DNA of 64,000 nucleotides from Actinomadura rayongensis (GTDB taxonomy: Bacteria; Actinomycetota; Actinomycetes; Streptosporangiales; Streptosporangiaceae), in the NCBI RefSeq assembly GCF_009831215.1, contig NZ_WUTW01000001.1, forward strand, positions 851,096 to 915,095. The letters are read 5' to 3'. A program made the position numbers and the translations under genes. Positions 7,646-16,380 of the stretch are shown here, piece by piece (within the stretch, counting starts at the first letter, position 1; each line of letters begins with the position of its first letter). Under the pieces are notes generated by a model. It was not told where the DNA came from, ran no database searches, and saw only the letters and a list, made by a program, of their open reading frames with translations.

Positions 7646-8609
7646 GGGTCACCTCCCGCGGGTCCTTGTCGTCGCGCAGGCCGCGCCACGTCGGGAACCG
7701 CAGCCGTCCTTCCCCGGTGAGCGCGCCGTACGCCACGTCCCCGACCAGGCGCGGCTCGACCCAGCGGGCGTCGCGGGTCAGCTCGCGCGGCAGCGGCTCG
7801 GCGAACGGGCTGTCGGCGCGGGCGAGCGGGGCGAGCAGGGCGCCGAGGTCGTCCAGGACGCGGTCGGTGAACCCCGTGCCGACGTGGCCGAGGAACACCA
7901 GGCGCCCGGCGGCGTCGTACTCGCCGAGCAGCAGCGAGCCGACCCCGCCCTCGCGGCGGCCCTTGCCGGGCTTCCAGCCGCAGACGACGGCCTCGCGGGT
8001 GTGGAAGTTCTTGACCTTCCGCCAGTCCGGGACGCGGCGGCCCGGCCGGTACGGCGAGTCGAGGCGCTTGGCGAGCAGGCCCTCAAGCCGCTGTTCGAGC
8101 GTGAAGTCCAGCAGTTCCTTGACCTGGCCGGTGTCGGAGCCGTCCAGGTAGGGCGGGACCTCCACCGGGCCGCTGGCGGCGAGGTCCAGGTCGGCGAGCT
8201 GCGCGCGGCGCTCGGTGTAGGGCCGGTCCAGGAGCGCCTTGCCGTCCAGGGACAGCAGGTCGAAGACGACATAGCGGACGGGCACGTCCCGGACGAGCCG
8301 CGCCGGCGGACGCTCGACGTGCATCCGGTGCTGGAGGCGCCCGAAGCTCGGCCGGCCGTCCTCGAACGCGACGACCTCGCCGTCCAGCACGGCGTCGCGC
8401 CCGGCGAGCAGGTCGGCGAGGCCGGACAGCTCGGGGTAGCGGCCGGTGACCTCGGTCCCGCGCCGTCCGGCGGCGTGGACGGCGCCGCCCGACGTGCGCG
8501 CGAGGACGCGCACGCCGTCCCACTTCAGCTCCAGGGCCCAGCGCGCGCCGTCGGCGGGCAGGTCCCCGGTGACGGCCGTCATCGGCGGGAGCGGCCACGG
8601 CAAGCTCAT
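7632..8609 (-). CDS. ATP-dependent DNA ligase (LigD-like ligase domain)
   Basis: A 325-aa ligase that seals nicks and breaks with ATP. Adenylation motif I is ELKWDGVR (catalytic Lys at about residue 29), motif III is LDGEVVAF, and a FDLLSLDGK segment precedes motif IV LEGLLAKRLDSPYRPG and motif V WRKVKNF. An OB-fold region with GSLLLGEYD and FLGHVGTGF follows. It is first in the operon with the LigD polymerase gene and divergent from ku across about 114 bp, so the set is an NHEJ module. The ATG at 8609 is close to the shared promoter region. Confidence 0.92.
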   Translation of the reverse strand: MSLPWPLPPMTAVTGDLPADGARWALELKWDGVRVLARTSGGAVHAAGRRGTEVTGRYPELSGLADLLAGRDAVLDGEVVAFEDGRPSFGRLQHRMHVERPPARLVRDVPVRYVVFDLLSLDGKALLDRPYTERRAQLADLDLAASGPVEVPPYLDGSDTGQVKELLDFTLEQRLEGLLAKRLDSPYRPGRRVPDWRKVKNFHTREAVVCGWKPGKGRREGGVGSLLLGEYDAAGRLVFLGHVGTGFTDRVLDDLGALLAPLARADSPFAEPLPRELTRDARWVEPRLVGDVAYGALTGEGRLRFPTWRGLRDDKDPREVTHEQS

Positions 8610-8723
8610 ACCGGCTCCCTACCCGGACCGGGGTTCCGGGAAAAAGGCCGGAAGGGTGCCGGAACGCCAAAACGAATCTATCCATGACGCTAGTGAGAAC
8701 TGTCCTGCGGGTAAGGGTCCGAC

Positions 8724-9581
8724 ATGCGCAGTATCTGGAAGGGCGCCATCTCGTTCGGGCTGGTCACGATCCCGGTGAAGCTGTACTCGGCCACCGAGCA
8801 GCGCGACGTCTCCTTCCACCAGGTGCACCGCACCGACGGGGGACGCATCCGCTACAAGCGGGTCTGCACGCTCGACGGCGAGGAGGTCTCCTACGGCGAC
8901 ATCGCCAAGGGCTTCGAGCTGCCCGGCGGCGAGATGGTCGTGCTCACGGACGAGGACTTCGCCGAGCTGCCGCTGTCCACGAGCCGGCGCATCGACGTCC
9001 TGCAGTTCGTCGAGGCGGCCGAGGTCGACCCGATCTACTTCGCCAAGTCGTACTACCTGGAGCCCGACCAGCAGGGGGCCAAGCCCTACGTCCTGCTGCG
9101 CGACGCGCTGGCGGGCAGCGGGCAGGTCGCGATCGTCAAGGTGGCGCTGCGGCAGCGCGAGTCGCTGGCCACGCTGCGCGTCCGCGACAACGTGTTCGTG
9201 CTGGAGACGATGCTGTGGCCGGACGAGGTCCGCGCGCCGTCCTTCCCGTTCATGAACGAGGAGATCGAGGTCCGCAAGCAGGAGCTGACGATGGCGTCCT
9301 CGCTCATCGAGTCGATGCAGGGCGACTTCGACCCGTCGGAGTACAAGGACGCCTACCGCGAGGCGCTCCAGGCCGTCATCGACGCCAAGGTCGAGGGACG
9401 CGAGGTGACGCGTCCCGCCGCGCCCGAGGAGGAGGCCCCGGCCGCGGACCTGCTCGGCGCTTTGCGCGCCAGCGTCGAGGCGGCCAAGAAGAGCCGGGCG
9501 GAGAAGAAGCCGGCCCCGCGCAAGGAGGCCGCGCCCGAGAAGAAGGCGAAGGCCAAGCCGCGGGGCCGCAAGACCGCGTGA
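8724..9581 (+). CDS. ku: Ku DNA end-binding protein
   Basis: A 285-aa bacterial Ku homodimer subunit that encircles DNA ends and recruits LigD for non-homologous end joining. It starts MRSIWKGAISFGLVTIPVKL, the conserved Ku N-terminus, and continues through the bridge and beta-barrel core to about residue 225. The last 60 residues are Lys/Ala/Pro-rich (EAAPEKKAKAKPRGRKTA), the extended tail known in actinobacterial Ku to bind DNA. It is divergent from the ligase operon and convergent, with no gap, with the next gene. Confidence 0.97.
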   Translation: MRSIWKGAISFGLVTIPVKLYSATEQRDVSFHQVHRTDGGRIRYKRVCTLDGEEVSYGDIAKGFELPGGEMVVLTDEDFAELPLSTSRRIDVLQFVEAAEVDPIYFAKSYYLEPDQQGAKPYVLLRDALAGSGQVAIVKVALRQRESLATLRVRDNVFVLETMLWPDEVRAPSFPFMNEEIEVRKQELTMASSLIESMQGDFDPSEYKDAYREALQAVIDAKVEGREVTRPAAPEEEAPAADLLGALRASVEAAKKSRAEKKPAPRKEAAPEKKAKAKPRGRKTA

Positions 9582-10115
9582 TCAGGAACCGAACGGGACG
9601 GTCGTGCAGAGGAGCCGCGCGCCCGCGTCCCCGGTGTCCGGATCGGTCGGCTTGGCGTGGACGACCACGGATCCCGCCGCGCCCGGCTTGATCGTCCAGG
9701 GGACGGCCGCGACGGACCGTCCGGTGCCGCCGCGCCCGACCGTGACGTCCAGCCAGATCTCGGCGAACCGGTGCGGCACCCCGGCGGGCGCGTCGGGGGA
9801 GTGGTAGTGCTCGCCGGCGGCGGCCGGATCCGCTCCGCACGGGTTGACGTGGACGTGGGCGCCGAACGTCTTCCCGGCCGCCGCGGCGGGGAGGCCGGCG
9901 ACCTTGAGCGCCACGATCGTCCAGCCGTGCAGCGACCGGACGGAGACGGTCGTCCGGGCGGCGGAGTAGGCGGTGTCGTAGACGTAGGACGGGCCGTGGA
10001 CGGTCGTCGCGCCGTGCTCGGCGGCCGACGCGGCGGCGGGGCACAGGGGCAGGGCCAGCGCGGCGACGGACGCGGCCTTGACGAAAAGGTTGACCATGGT
10101 CACCGGATTATTCAT
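9582..10115 (-). CDS. secreted Cu/Zn superoxide dismutase-like protein
   Basis: A 177-aa exported protein. The N-terminus is a signal peptide (AASVAALALPLCPAAASAAEH, cleavage near ASA). The body has the SOD_Cu fold landmarks: GAHVHVNPCG (metal His pair and first disulfide Cys), HYHSPDA, and a C-terminal GDAGARLLCTTV resembling the GGAGxRxAC ending of Cu/Zn SODs. Not all metal ligands can be assigned by eye, so it may be an SOD-like protein without activity. It is convergent with ku; the two stops are adjacent. Confidence 0.75.
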   Translation of the reverse strand: MNNPVTMVNLFVKAASVAALALPLCPAAASAAEHGATTVHGPSYVYDTAYSAARTTVSVRSLHGWTIVALKVAGLPAAAAGKTFGAHVHVNPCGADPAAAGEHYHSPDAPAGVPHRFAEIWLDVTVGRGGTGRSVAAVPWTIKPGAAGSVVVHAKPTDPDTGDAGARLLCTTVPFGS

Positions 10116-10306
10116 GCCGCCCGTCTCGCGCGTGCGACCGGGCGGCGACGGGACGGTGAACCCGCCCCTGACCGTGACGGCGCGGATGCCCTCCGCACCG
10201 CGCCGCCACGGGGATCAGGGGACGCGCCTTCCGGGGAAAGCGCTGAGATGTCCCCATCCTCCGGGGGCCGGACCTGTGATCACAAGCACTTTCCGTGATT
10301 TCCCGG

Positions 10307-12463
10307 TCACGTTCCGGCCGGTTCGAGCGCCGGGGGCGGCGCGGCCTCCTCGCGGATGCCGTAGCGGTGGTAGAGCCGGGCGAGCGGGCCGGGCGACCAC
10401 CAGTTGACCCGGCCGAGCAGCCGCATCGCCGCAGGGACGAGCAGCATCCGCACCAGGGTGGCGTCCAGCGCGATCGCGACGACCATGCCGACGCCGGTCA
10501 TCTTGATGAACGACACCCCGGACGTGGAGAACGCGCCCATCACCACGATGAACAGCGCGGCGGCCCCGGTGATGATCTGCCCGGTTCGTTGCAGGCCCGA
10601 TGCGACGGACGCCGTCACGTCCCCGGTGGCGTCGTACCGTTCGCGGACGCGGGACAGCAGGAACACCTCATAGTCCATCGTGAGACCGAACAGCATCGCC
10701 ACCATCAGAATCGGCATCGCGGGGTTGAGCATCCCGGTCGCGGTGAAGCCGAGGACGTCCGAGAGCGTCCCCTCCTGGAAGATCTGCACGACGATCCCGA
10801 ACGTCGCCGACAGCGACAGCGCGGTCATCACGATGGCCTTCAACGGCAGCACGACCGAACCGAACGCGAGGAACAGCAGGACGAACGTCGCGAGCCCGAC
10901 CGTCAGCCCGAGCCAGGGCAGCCGCGAACCGAGCGCGCTCAGGCTGTCCGTCAGCTCGGCCGTCTCGCCGCCGACCAGGACCCGCGCCCCGGGGGGCGGC
11001 GCGGCGGCCCGGACGTCGGCGACGACCCGCCGGGCCGTTCCGGAGTTGGGGTCGCCGGGGTACCGGACGTCGATCTCCGCGGCGCCCCCGCGGACGCGGG
11101 CGACGTCGGCCCCGGCGACCCCCGGGATCCGGGCGAGCGTCCCGGCGAACCCGGTGACGTCGCCGGGCCGCTGCATCCCGGTGACGATCACGCGGATCGG
11201 GGTGGTCGCGCCGCCCGGAAAGTCGTGTTGCAGCGCGTCGGCGGCCACGCGCGTCTCGGCGCCGGCCGGCAGGACGCGGGCGTCGTTGCCGCTCCACGAG
11301 ATGCGCAGCAGCGGCGAGCCGAGCGCCAGCAGGACGACCACGATCCCGGCGAGCGCGAGGACGGGACGCCGCATGACGCCGCGTCCGAGCCAGTACCAGA
11401 AGCCCTGCTCCTCGGGCTTCGGCGCGGGCTTGCGGCGGCGGAACGACAGGGCGTCGACGCGGCGTCCGAGCAGGGCCAGCAGGACCGGCAGGACGGTCAG
11501 CGCCGCCGCCGCGCACACGAGGACGGTCGCGACGCCGCCGAAGCCCATCGACCGCAGGAACATCTGGGGGAACAGCGTCAGCCCGGCCAGCGACACCGCG
11601 ACCGTGACGCCGGAGACGAGGACCGTCCGCCCCGCGGTGGCCATCGTGCGGCCGAGGGCGCCTTCGACGCCGTCCGGGCCGTCCAGTTCCTCCCGGAACC
11701 GGGACACGATGAACAGGCCGTAGTCGATCGCGAGGCCGAGGCCGAGGAACGTCGTGATGTTCACCGCGAAGATCGACACGTCGGTGACGGCGGTGAGCAC
11801 GTGCAGCGCGGTGAACGAGCCGAGGATCGCCACGCCGCCGATGACGAGCGGCAGGCTCGCCGCGACCAGCCCGCCGAAGATCACCACCAGCAGGATCAGC
11901 AGGATCGGCAGGGACAGGCTCTCGGCGCGGCCGAGGTCGGCGCTGACGCGGTCGTTGACGGCCGCCTCGGTCGCGACGGGGCCGCCGAGCCGCACCGTCA
12001 GGCCGTCGGCGTGCTCCAGGCGCGGCTTCAGGGCCTCGTAGGCGTCCGAGCGGGCCTGGTCGGTGGCGCCCGCGAGGCGCAGGGCGGCGTAGGTGGCCGT
12101 CCGGTCGTGGCTGACCAGCGCGGGCGAGCGGGTGGACCAGTAGGTGGCGGCGCTCGCGACCTTGTCTTCGGGCAGCGCGCCGAGCTGCCGGTCGACGGCG
12201 GCGCGGACGGACGGGTCGTCGATGTTCTTTCCTTGCGGCGCCCGGTAGATCACCACGACGTCCGTCGTGTCGCGGCCGAGCGCTTTCTCGGCGGCGTCGA
12301 CCGCGGCGGCGCTCTCGCTGCCCGGCGTGGTGAACCCGCCGGCCGAGCTGAGCGCGCCGAACACGCCGGTGCCCCAGACGGCGGCGATGACCAGCGCGAT
12401 CACCGACAGGACGAGTGCTGGCCTGCGCCTTCGGTGCAGTAGTCGTCCCCAGCGTTCCAGCAT
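10307..12463 (-). CDS. MMPL-family transporter
   Basis: A 718-aa RND-superfamily MMPL exporter. The layout is classic: one N-terminal helix (ALVLSVIALVIAAVWGTGVF), a periplasmic domain (about 45-165), five or six helices (about 175-350) with GLGLAIDYGLFIVSRFREEL, a second single helix and periplasmic domain (about 365-505), then another helix bundle with FGLTMDYEVFLLSRVRERYD. Both intramembrane motifs carry the conserved Asp-Tyr pair used for proton coupling. The substrate is unknown, probably a lipid or drug. A divergent TetR gene and shared operator suggest repression by that regulator. Confidence 0.93.
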   Translation of the reverse strand: MLERWGRLLHRRRRPALVLSVIALVIAAVWGTGVFGALSSAGGFTTPGSESAAAVDAAEKALGRDTTDVVVIYRAPQGKNIDDPSVRAAVDRQLGALPEDKVASAATYWSTRSPALVSHDRTATYAALRLAGATDQARSDAYEALKPRLEHADGLTVRLGGPVATEAAVNDRVSADLGRAESLSLPILLILLVVIFGGLVAASLPLVIGGVAILGSFTALHVLTAVTDVSIFAVNITTFLGLGLAIDYGLFIVSRFREELDGPDGVEGALGRTMATAGRTVLVSGVTVAVSLAGLTLFPQMFLRSMGFGGVATVLVCAAAALTVLPVLLALLGRRVDALSFRRRKPAPKPEEQGFWYWLGRGVMRRPVLALAGIVVVLLALGSPLLRISWSGNDARVLPAGAETRVAADALQHDFPGGATTPIRVIVTGMQRPGDVTGFAGTLARIPGVAGADVARVRGGAAEIDVRYPGDPNSGTARRVVADVRAAAPPPGARVLVGGETAELTDSLSALGSRLPWLGLTVGLATFVLLFLAFGSVVLPLKAIVMTALSLSATFGIVVQIFQEGTLSDVLGFTATGMLNPAMPILMVAMLFGLTMDYEVFLLSRVRERYDATGDVTASVASGLQRTGQIITGAAALFIVVMGAFSTSGVSFIKMTGVGMVVAIALDATLVRMLLVPAAMRLLGRVNWWSPGPLARLYHRYGIREEAAPPPALEPAGT

Positions 12464-12497
12464 GGGCCCCTCCGTGAAACTGCTTAGCTCCAGTAAA

Positions 12498-12524
12498 CGG
12501 TGTTAACTCGTGAACGGTGTTAAC
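12498..12524. promoter_or_regulatory. TetR operator candidate: repeated CGGTGTTAAC
   Basis: The 10-mer CGGTGTTAAC occurs twice (12498-12507 and 12515-12524), 17 bp apart start to start, between the MMPL start and the divergent TetR gene. Each copy contains the palindrome GTTAAC, and the linker GTGAAC resembles a third half site. It is in the right place to control both genes. Confidence 0.6.
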
Positions 12525-12568
12525 ATCGCATGGCTCCGGTGGGGCGTCAAGCGGTGGAGGAGGGCGCG

Positions 12569-13282
12569 ATGGAGAGCCGGCGGGAACGGCAGCGCGCCGC
12601 GACCGTGGACGAGATCACCCGCACGGCGCGGCGGATCCTCGTCGAGGACGGCGTCGCCGGGGTCACGCTGCGGGCGATCGCCCGCGAGATGGGCATGACC
12701 GCGCCCGGTCTCTACCGCTATTTCGGCAGTCACGGTGAACTGCTGCGCCATCTCGTCGCGGAACTGTTCCGCGAGATCACCGACGAGCTGGAAAAGGGGA
12801 TGAACGCCCTCCCGAACCGGGAGATCGGCCCCAAGTTCCTCACGGTCGGCCGCGTCTTCCGGGAATGGTGCCTGGCCCATCCGCGCGAGTTCGCCCTGCT
12901 GTTCGGCGCCCCGCCGCCCGCGCTGGACGACGAGGGGCCGATCGACTTCGCCGACGAGTGCGGCCGTCAGTTCGCCATGACGTTCATGCAGCTTTTCCTG
13001 CACCTCTGGGAGAAGCACCCGTTCCCGGTGGCGTCCGACGACGAGCTGGACCCGTCGTTGCGCGCCCAGCTCACGCGCTACCGGGAAACGGTCGGCATCG
13101 ACCTTCCGCTCGCCGTCCTGCAGATCTTCCTGAACTGCTGGGTGCGGCTGGAGGGCGTGATCAGCATGGAGGTCTTCGGGCATCTCGATTTCGCCCTGGA
13201 CGACGCCGAACCGCTTTTCGAGCTGACGTTGCGGGACCTCGCCGAGATCCTGCACATCCCGTATACGCCGCGCTCGCGCTGA
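12569..13282 (+). CDS. TetR-family regulator, divergent from the MMPL exporter
   Basis: A 237-aa TetR protein. Its HTH region reads ATVDEITRTARRILVEDGVAGVTL then RAIAREMGMTAPGLYRYFGSHGELL. The C-terminal domain resembles the TetR_C (WHG) type, with REWCLAHPREFALLFG and a long helical tail. I chose the ATG at 12569 because GGAGG lies about 9 nt upstream; an in-frame ATG at 12530 would put the start almost inside the operator. It probably represses itself and the exporter. Confidence 0.9.
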   Translation: MESRRERQRAATVDEITRTARRILVEDGVAGVTLRAIAREMGMTAPGLYRYFGSHGELLRHLVAELFREITDELEKGMNALPNREIGPKFLTVGRVFREWCLAHPREFALLFGAPPPALDDEGPIDFADECGRQFAMTFMQLFLHLWEKHPFPVASDDELDPSLRAQLTRYRETVGIDLPLAVLQIFLNCWVRLEGVISMEVFGHLDFALDDAEPLFELTLRDLAEILHIPYTPRSR

Positions 13283-13340
13283 GCCGTGTCGCGGCGGTTC
13301 CCCGGGCCGGGCGCGGCCGGCGTCGGCTAGCGTCGGCCGC

Positions 13341-13853
13341 ATGGGGGACGGCCTGGAGACGGTGCGGCTCGACCGCTGGCACGACGCCGATTTCGAGCTG
13401 CTGCGGCGGCTGAACGCGCCGGAGATGACGGACCATCTGGGCGGCCCGGAGACCGAGTGGGAGGTCTTCGGCCGCCATCAGCGCTACCTGTCGTACACCG
13501 AGCCGGGCGTCGTGGAGATGTTCGTGGTCGAGGTCGACGGCGAGCGGATCGGGACGATCGGCTACTGGGAGCGCACCTGGCGCGACGAGGCCGTGTACGA
13601 GACGGGCTGGACCGTCCTGCCCGGGTTCCAGGGGCGCGGCGTCGCGACGGCGGCGGCTCGCGCCCTCGTCGCGCGGCTCCGGGACGTGGCCGGGCGCCGC
13701 TTCCTGTACGCGTTCCCGTCGGTGGACCATCCGGCGTCGAACGCGGTGTGCCGCAAGGCGGGGTTCACGCTGCTCGGCGAGACGGACTTCCTGTATCCGC
13801 GCGTCCCTTCGATGCGGGTGTGCGAGTGGCGCCTCGACCTGGACCCGCCTTGA
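13341..13853 (+). CDS. GNAT-family N-acetyltransferase
   Basis: A 170-aa acetyl-CoA-dependent acetyltransferase. The acetyl-CoA motif A is visible as VYETGWTVLPGFQGRGVATAA (Q/R-x-x-G-x-G/A variant, QGRGVA), followed by the helix ARALVARLRDVAG and strand YAFPSVDHPASNAVCRKAGF, where the N-x-x-S/C-x-x-x-x-x-x-GF signature of RimJ/RimL-like members is seen. The substrate is unknown. Its stop lies at the left half of the operator for the next gene. Confidence 0.88.
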   Translation: MGDGLETVRLDRWHDADFELLRRLNAPEMTDHLGGPETEWEVFGRHQRYLSYTEPGVVEMFVVEVDGERIGTIGYWERTWRDEAVYETGWTVLPGFQGRGVATAAARALVARLRDVAGRRFLYAFPSVDHPASNAVCRKAGFTLLGETDFLYPRVPSMRVCEWRLDLDPP

Positions 13854-13868
13854 TGTAGCTAGGTACAT
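13853..13868. promoter_or_regulatory. PadR-type operator ATGT-N8-ACAT
   Basis: ATGT (13853-13856) and ACAT (13865-13868) are separated by AGCTAGGT, the dyad described for PadR-family repressors. The site lies 7 bp upstream of the PadR gene's GTG, which implies autoregulation. Confidence 0.6.
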
Positions 13869-13875
13869 TAAGGAT

Positions 13876-14295
13876 GTGAGCGGAGTGCAGCGGGTCACCG
13901 GGCCTCTCCTGGACGTGCTGGAAGTCCTGGTCGAGGTGCACCGGCAGGGCGGCGAGGTCCACGGCTGGGATCTCATGAAGACGACGCGGCGGGCCGGACC
14001 GACCGTCTACCGCGTGCTGGACCGGCTGGAGGACGCCGGCTGGGTCGCGGCGCGCTGGGAGGACGCGGCGCCGGACCCGTCCCGCCCGCGCCGCCGCTTC
14101 TACCGCCTGAACCCCGACGGCCTCGCCGCCGCGCGGACCCTGCTCGCCGAACGCCGTCCCGCCGCCCTCGACCGGACGCCCCGCCCGTCCCGTCCCGCAC
14201 CCGGAACGACGTTCCGCCGCCTCTTCCGCCCGCGCCCGGCATCCGGAACATTGTTCCGCCTGCTCCGTCCGCGCCCCGCCGGGGACACGACGTGA
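13876..14295 (+). CDS. PadR-family transcriptional regulator
   Basis: A 139-aa protein with a PadR-like winged helix: PLLDVLEVLVEVHRQGGEVHGWDLMKTTRRAGPTVYRVLDRLEDAGWV, then RRRFYRLNPDGLAAARTLLAERR. After about residue 95 the sequence is Pro/Arg-rich with two related segments, GTTFRRLFRPRPA and GTLFRLLRPRPAG, an internal duplication. It begins at a GTG and overlaps the next gene by GTGA, so both are translated together. PadR proteins usually repress a coupled membrane-protein gene. Confidence 0.85.
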   Translation: MSGVQRVTGPLLDVLEVLVEVHRQGGEVHGWDLMKTTRRAGPTVYRVLDRLEDAGWVAARWEDAAPDPSRPRRRFYRLNPDGLAAARTLLAERRPAALDRTPRPSRPAPGTTFRRLFRPRPASGTLFRLLRPRPAGDTT

Positions 14296-14960
14296 ACGCG
14301 ACCGAGTTCGTCTGCGCCGTCGCGACGGGCCTCGCGGCGGGGGAGTGCAGCGAGCTGGCGCCCTGGCTCGCACGGCGCCTCGTCGTCTGGTCGGCCCACG
14401 CGCGCTACCGCGACGCCGAATGGGCCGCCGTCCGCGCCGAAGAACTGCAGGCCGTCCTTGCGGACCGTCCGACGCGCCTGCTCAAGCTCGCCACCGCGCT
14501 CGCCTTCACCCTCGCCGCCGTCGCGACCCTCACCACCCGCGCCACCCGCCACGCCACCTCGCACGCATCCCGCGCCGCATCTCGCGCATCACGCGCCGCG
14601 TCTCGCGCCTCCCGCGCGGGCACCCGCGCGTCCCGCGTCGCGTCTCGTGCGTCCTACGCGTTCCGCGCTGCGGCTCGTGCGTCCCGCGTCGTGTCGCGTG
14701 CGTCCAGGGCGGCGGCCCGCGCGTCCCGCGCCGGGTCGCGCGGTGCTCGGCTCGGCCGCCGCGCGGCCGTCCGGGCGCGCGTGCGCGCCGGCGGCGTCAT
14801 GGCCGCGACCGCGGGTTCCAGCGGCGTCCTGACGTACTGCCTTCTCTCGCTCAACGACGACCCGTCCGGCGGGCTGGCGGTCGGCGTGACGCTGAGCGGG
14901 CTGGGCCTCGCGGGCACGTGGCGGCTCTCGCGCGCCGTCCGCCGCGTCGGCGACCGGTGA
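14292..14960 (+). CDS. membrane protein with an Ala-Ser-Arg repeat tract
   Basis: A 222-aa protein coupled by GTGA to the PadR gene. Residues 1-60 resemble the soluble N-terminal part of common PadR-linked proteins (LARRLVVWSAHARYRDAEW). A hydrophobic segment (LLKLATALAFTLAAVATL, about 62-79) precedes a tract of about 65 residues (89-155) made of S/A-R-A-S-R-A units, giving about one Arg every three residues. Two further hydrophobic segments close the protein (about 168-188 and 194-211). The basic tract resembles histone-H1-like tails, but its placement between membrane segments is odd. I recognise no family. Confidence 0.65.
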   Translation: MNATEFVCAVATGLAAGECSELAPWLARRLVVWSAHARYRDAEWAAVRAEELQAVLADRPTRLLKLATALAFTLAAVATLTTRATRHATSHASRAASRASRAASRASRAGTRASRVASRASYAFRAAARASRVVSRASRAAARASRAGSRGARLGRRAAVRARVRAGGVMAATAGSSGVLTYCLLSLNDDPSGGLAVGVTLSGLGLAGTWRLSRAVRRVGDR

Positions 14961-14966
14961 AAAGGG

Positions 14967-15006
14967 GACGGCGCCCCTTCGCTCGCGGGAGCGGAGGGGC
15001 GCCGTC
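14967..15006. terminator. large bidirectional hairpin
   Basis: GACGGCGCCCC and GGGGCGCCGTC form an 11-bp perfect outer stem, extended inward by CGCTC/GAGCG. It sits between two convergent genes. Confidence 0.7.
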
Positions 15007-15014
15007 GGGGAGTG

Positions 15015-16196
15015 TCAGTAGCTGGGGAGGCTCGGGTCGATCTGGTTGACCCAGGCCACGATGCCGCCGCCGACGTGGACGGCGTCGGAGAAGCCCGCGC
15101 TCTTCACGACCGCGAGCGCCTCCGCCGACCGGACGCCGGACTTGCAGTGCAGGACGATCTTCTTGTCCTGCGGCAGCCGCTCCAGCGCGGACCCGTTGAG
15201 GAAGTCGCCCTTCGGGATGAGCGTCGCCCCGGGGATGGAGACGATCTCGTACTCGTTGGGCTCCCGGACGTCCACGAGGAAGATGTCCTCGCCGCGGTCC
15301 TGCAGCGCCTTGAGGTCGTGGACGGAGATCGTGGAGTCCTTCGCGGCCTCGGCGGCCTCGTCCGACACCGCGCCGCAGAAGGCGTCGTAGTCCTCCAGCA
15401 GTTCGGTCTGCGTCGGGTTCTTGCCGCACAGCGGGCACTCGGGGTCCTTGCGGACCTTCACCGAGCGGTAGTTCATCTCCAGGGCGTCGTAGATGAGCAG
15501 CCGTCCGACGAGCGGCTCGCCGATGCCGGTGAGCAGCTTGATCGCCTCGTTGACCTGCACCGACCCGATGGACGCGCACAGCACGCCGAGCACGCCCCCC
15601 TCGGCGCACGACGGGACCATGCCGGGCGGCGGCGGCTCGGGGTAGAGGCAGCGGTAGCAGGGGCCGTGCTCGGCCCAGAACACCGACGCCTGGCCGTCGA
15701 ACCGGTAGATCGAGCCCCACACGTACGGCTTGCCGAGCAGGACGGCCGCGTCGTTCACCATGTAGCGGGTGGCGAAGTTGTCGGTGCCGTCCACGATGAG
15801 GTCGTAGCCGGAGAAGATCTCCAGGACGTTGTCCCGGTCCAGCGCCGTGTTGTGGACGACCACGTCGATGAGCGGGTTGATGTCGCGGACGGTCGCGGCG
15901 GCCGACTCGGCCTTGGGCAGCCCGAGCGTGGACTGCCGGTGGATGATCTGCCGCTGGAGGTTGGACTCGTCCACGACGTCGAAGTCGATGATCCCGAGCG
16001 TCCCGACGCCCGCCGCCGCCAGGTACATGAGCGCGGGGGAGCCGAGGCCGCCGGCGCCGACGCACAGGACCCGGGCGTTCTTCAGGCGCTTCTGCCCGGA
16101 CATCCCGACGTCCGGAATGATCAGATGTCGCGAGTAACGGTTGACCTCGTCGCGGGTGAGCTCCGCTGCGGGCTCGACCAGAGGTGGCAACGACAC
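15015..16196 (-). CDS. moeZ: adenylyltransferase/sulfurtransferase MoeZ
   Basis: A 393-aa two-domain enzyme that adenylates the C-termini of ThiS/MoaD-like sulfur carriers and then thiocarboxylates them. Residues about 1-280 are the E1/ThiF domain with GAGGLGSP (47-54), a zinc-type CPLCGK and the VDGTDNFATRY segment. Residues about 290-393 are a rhodanese domain with active-site HCKSGVRSAE (Cys about 351). The GTG at 16196 is favoured by AGGAG 8 nt upstream. It serves molybdopterin, thiolated cysteine or tRNA pathways; moaE lies elsewhere in this window. Confidence 0.95.
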   Translation of the reverse strand: MSLPPLVEPAAELTRDEVNRYSRHLIIPDVGMSGQKRLKNARVLCVGAGGLGSPALMYLAAAGVGTLGIIDFDVVDESNLQRQIIHRQSTLGLPKAESAAATVRDINPLIDVVVHNTALDRDNVLEIFSGYDLIVDGTDNFATRYMVNDAAVLLGKPYVWGSIYRFDGQASVFWAEHGPCYRCLYPEPPPPGMVPSCAEGGVLGVLCASIGSVQVNEAIKLLTGIGEPLVGRLLIYDALEMNYRSVKVRKDPECPLCGKNPTQTELLEDYDAFCGAVSDEAAEAAKDSTISVHDLKALQDRGEDIFLVDVREPNEYEIVSIPGATLIPKGDFLNGSALERLPQDKKIVLHCKSGVRSAEALAVVKSAGFSDAVHVGGGIVAWVNQIDPSLPSY

Positions 16197-16380
16197 GGTG
16201 ACTGCTCCTGTGCTGACGCTCGAAGGGGGCGGACGGCATCGTCCTGTCATCGCACAACCTTGCCATGCGGCTCGCGCATTCCCGAAGCCTGCCCTGCGCC
16301 TGTGAACGCGCATGTCAACGCCCGGACGGGCATGGACCGTCCCGGAACGGGGACGAGGCGTCCGACGAGAGGAGCCCGTC

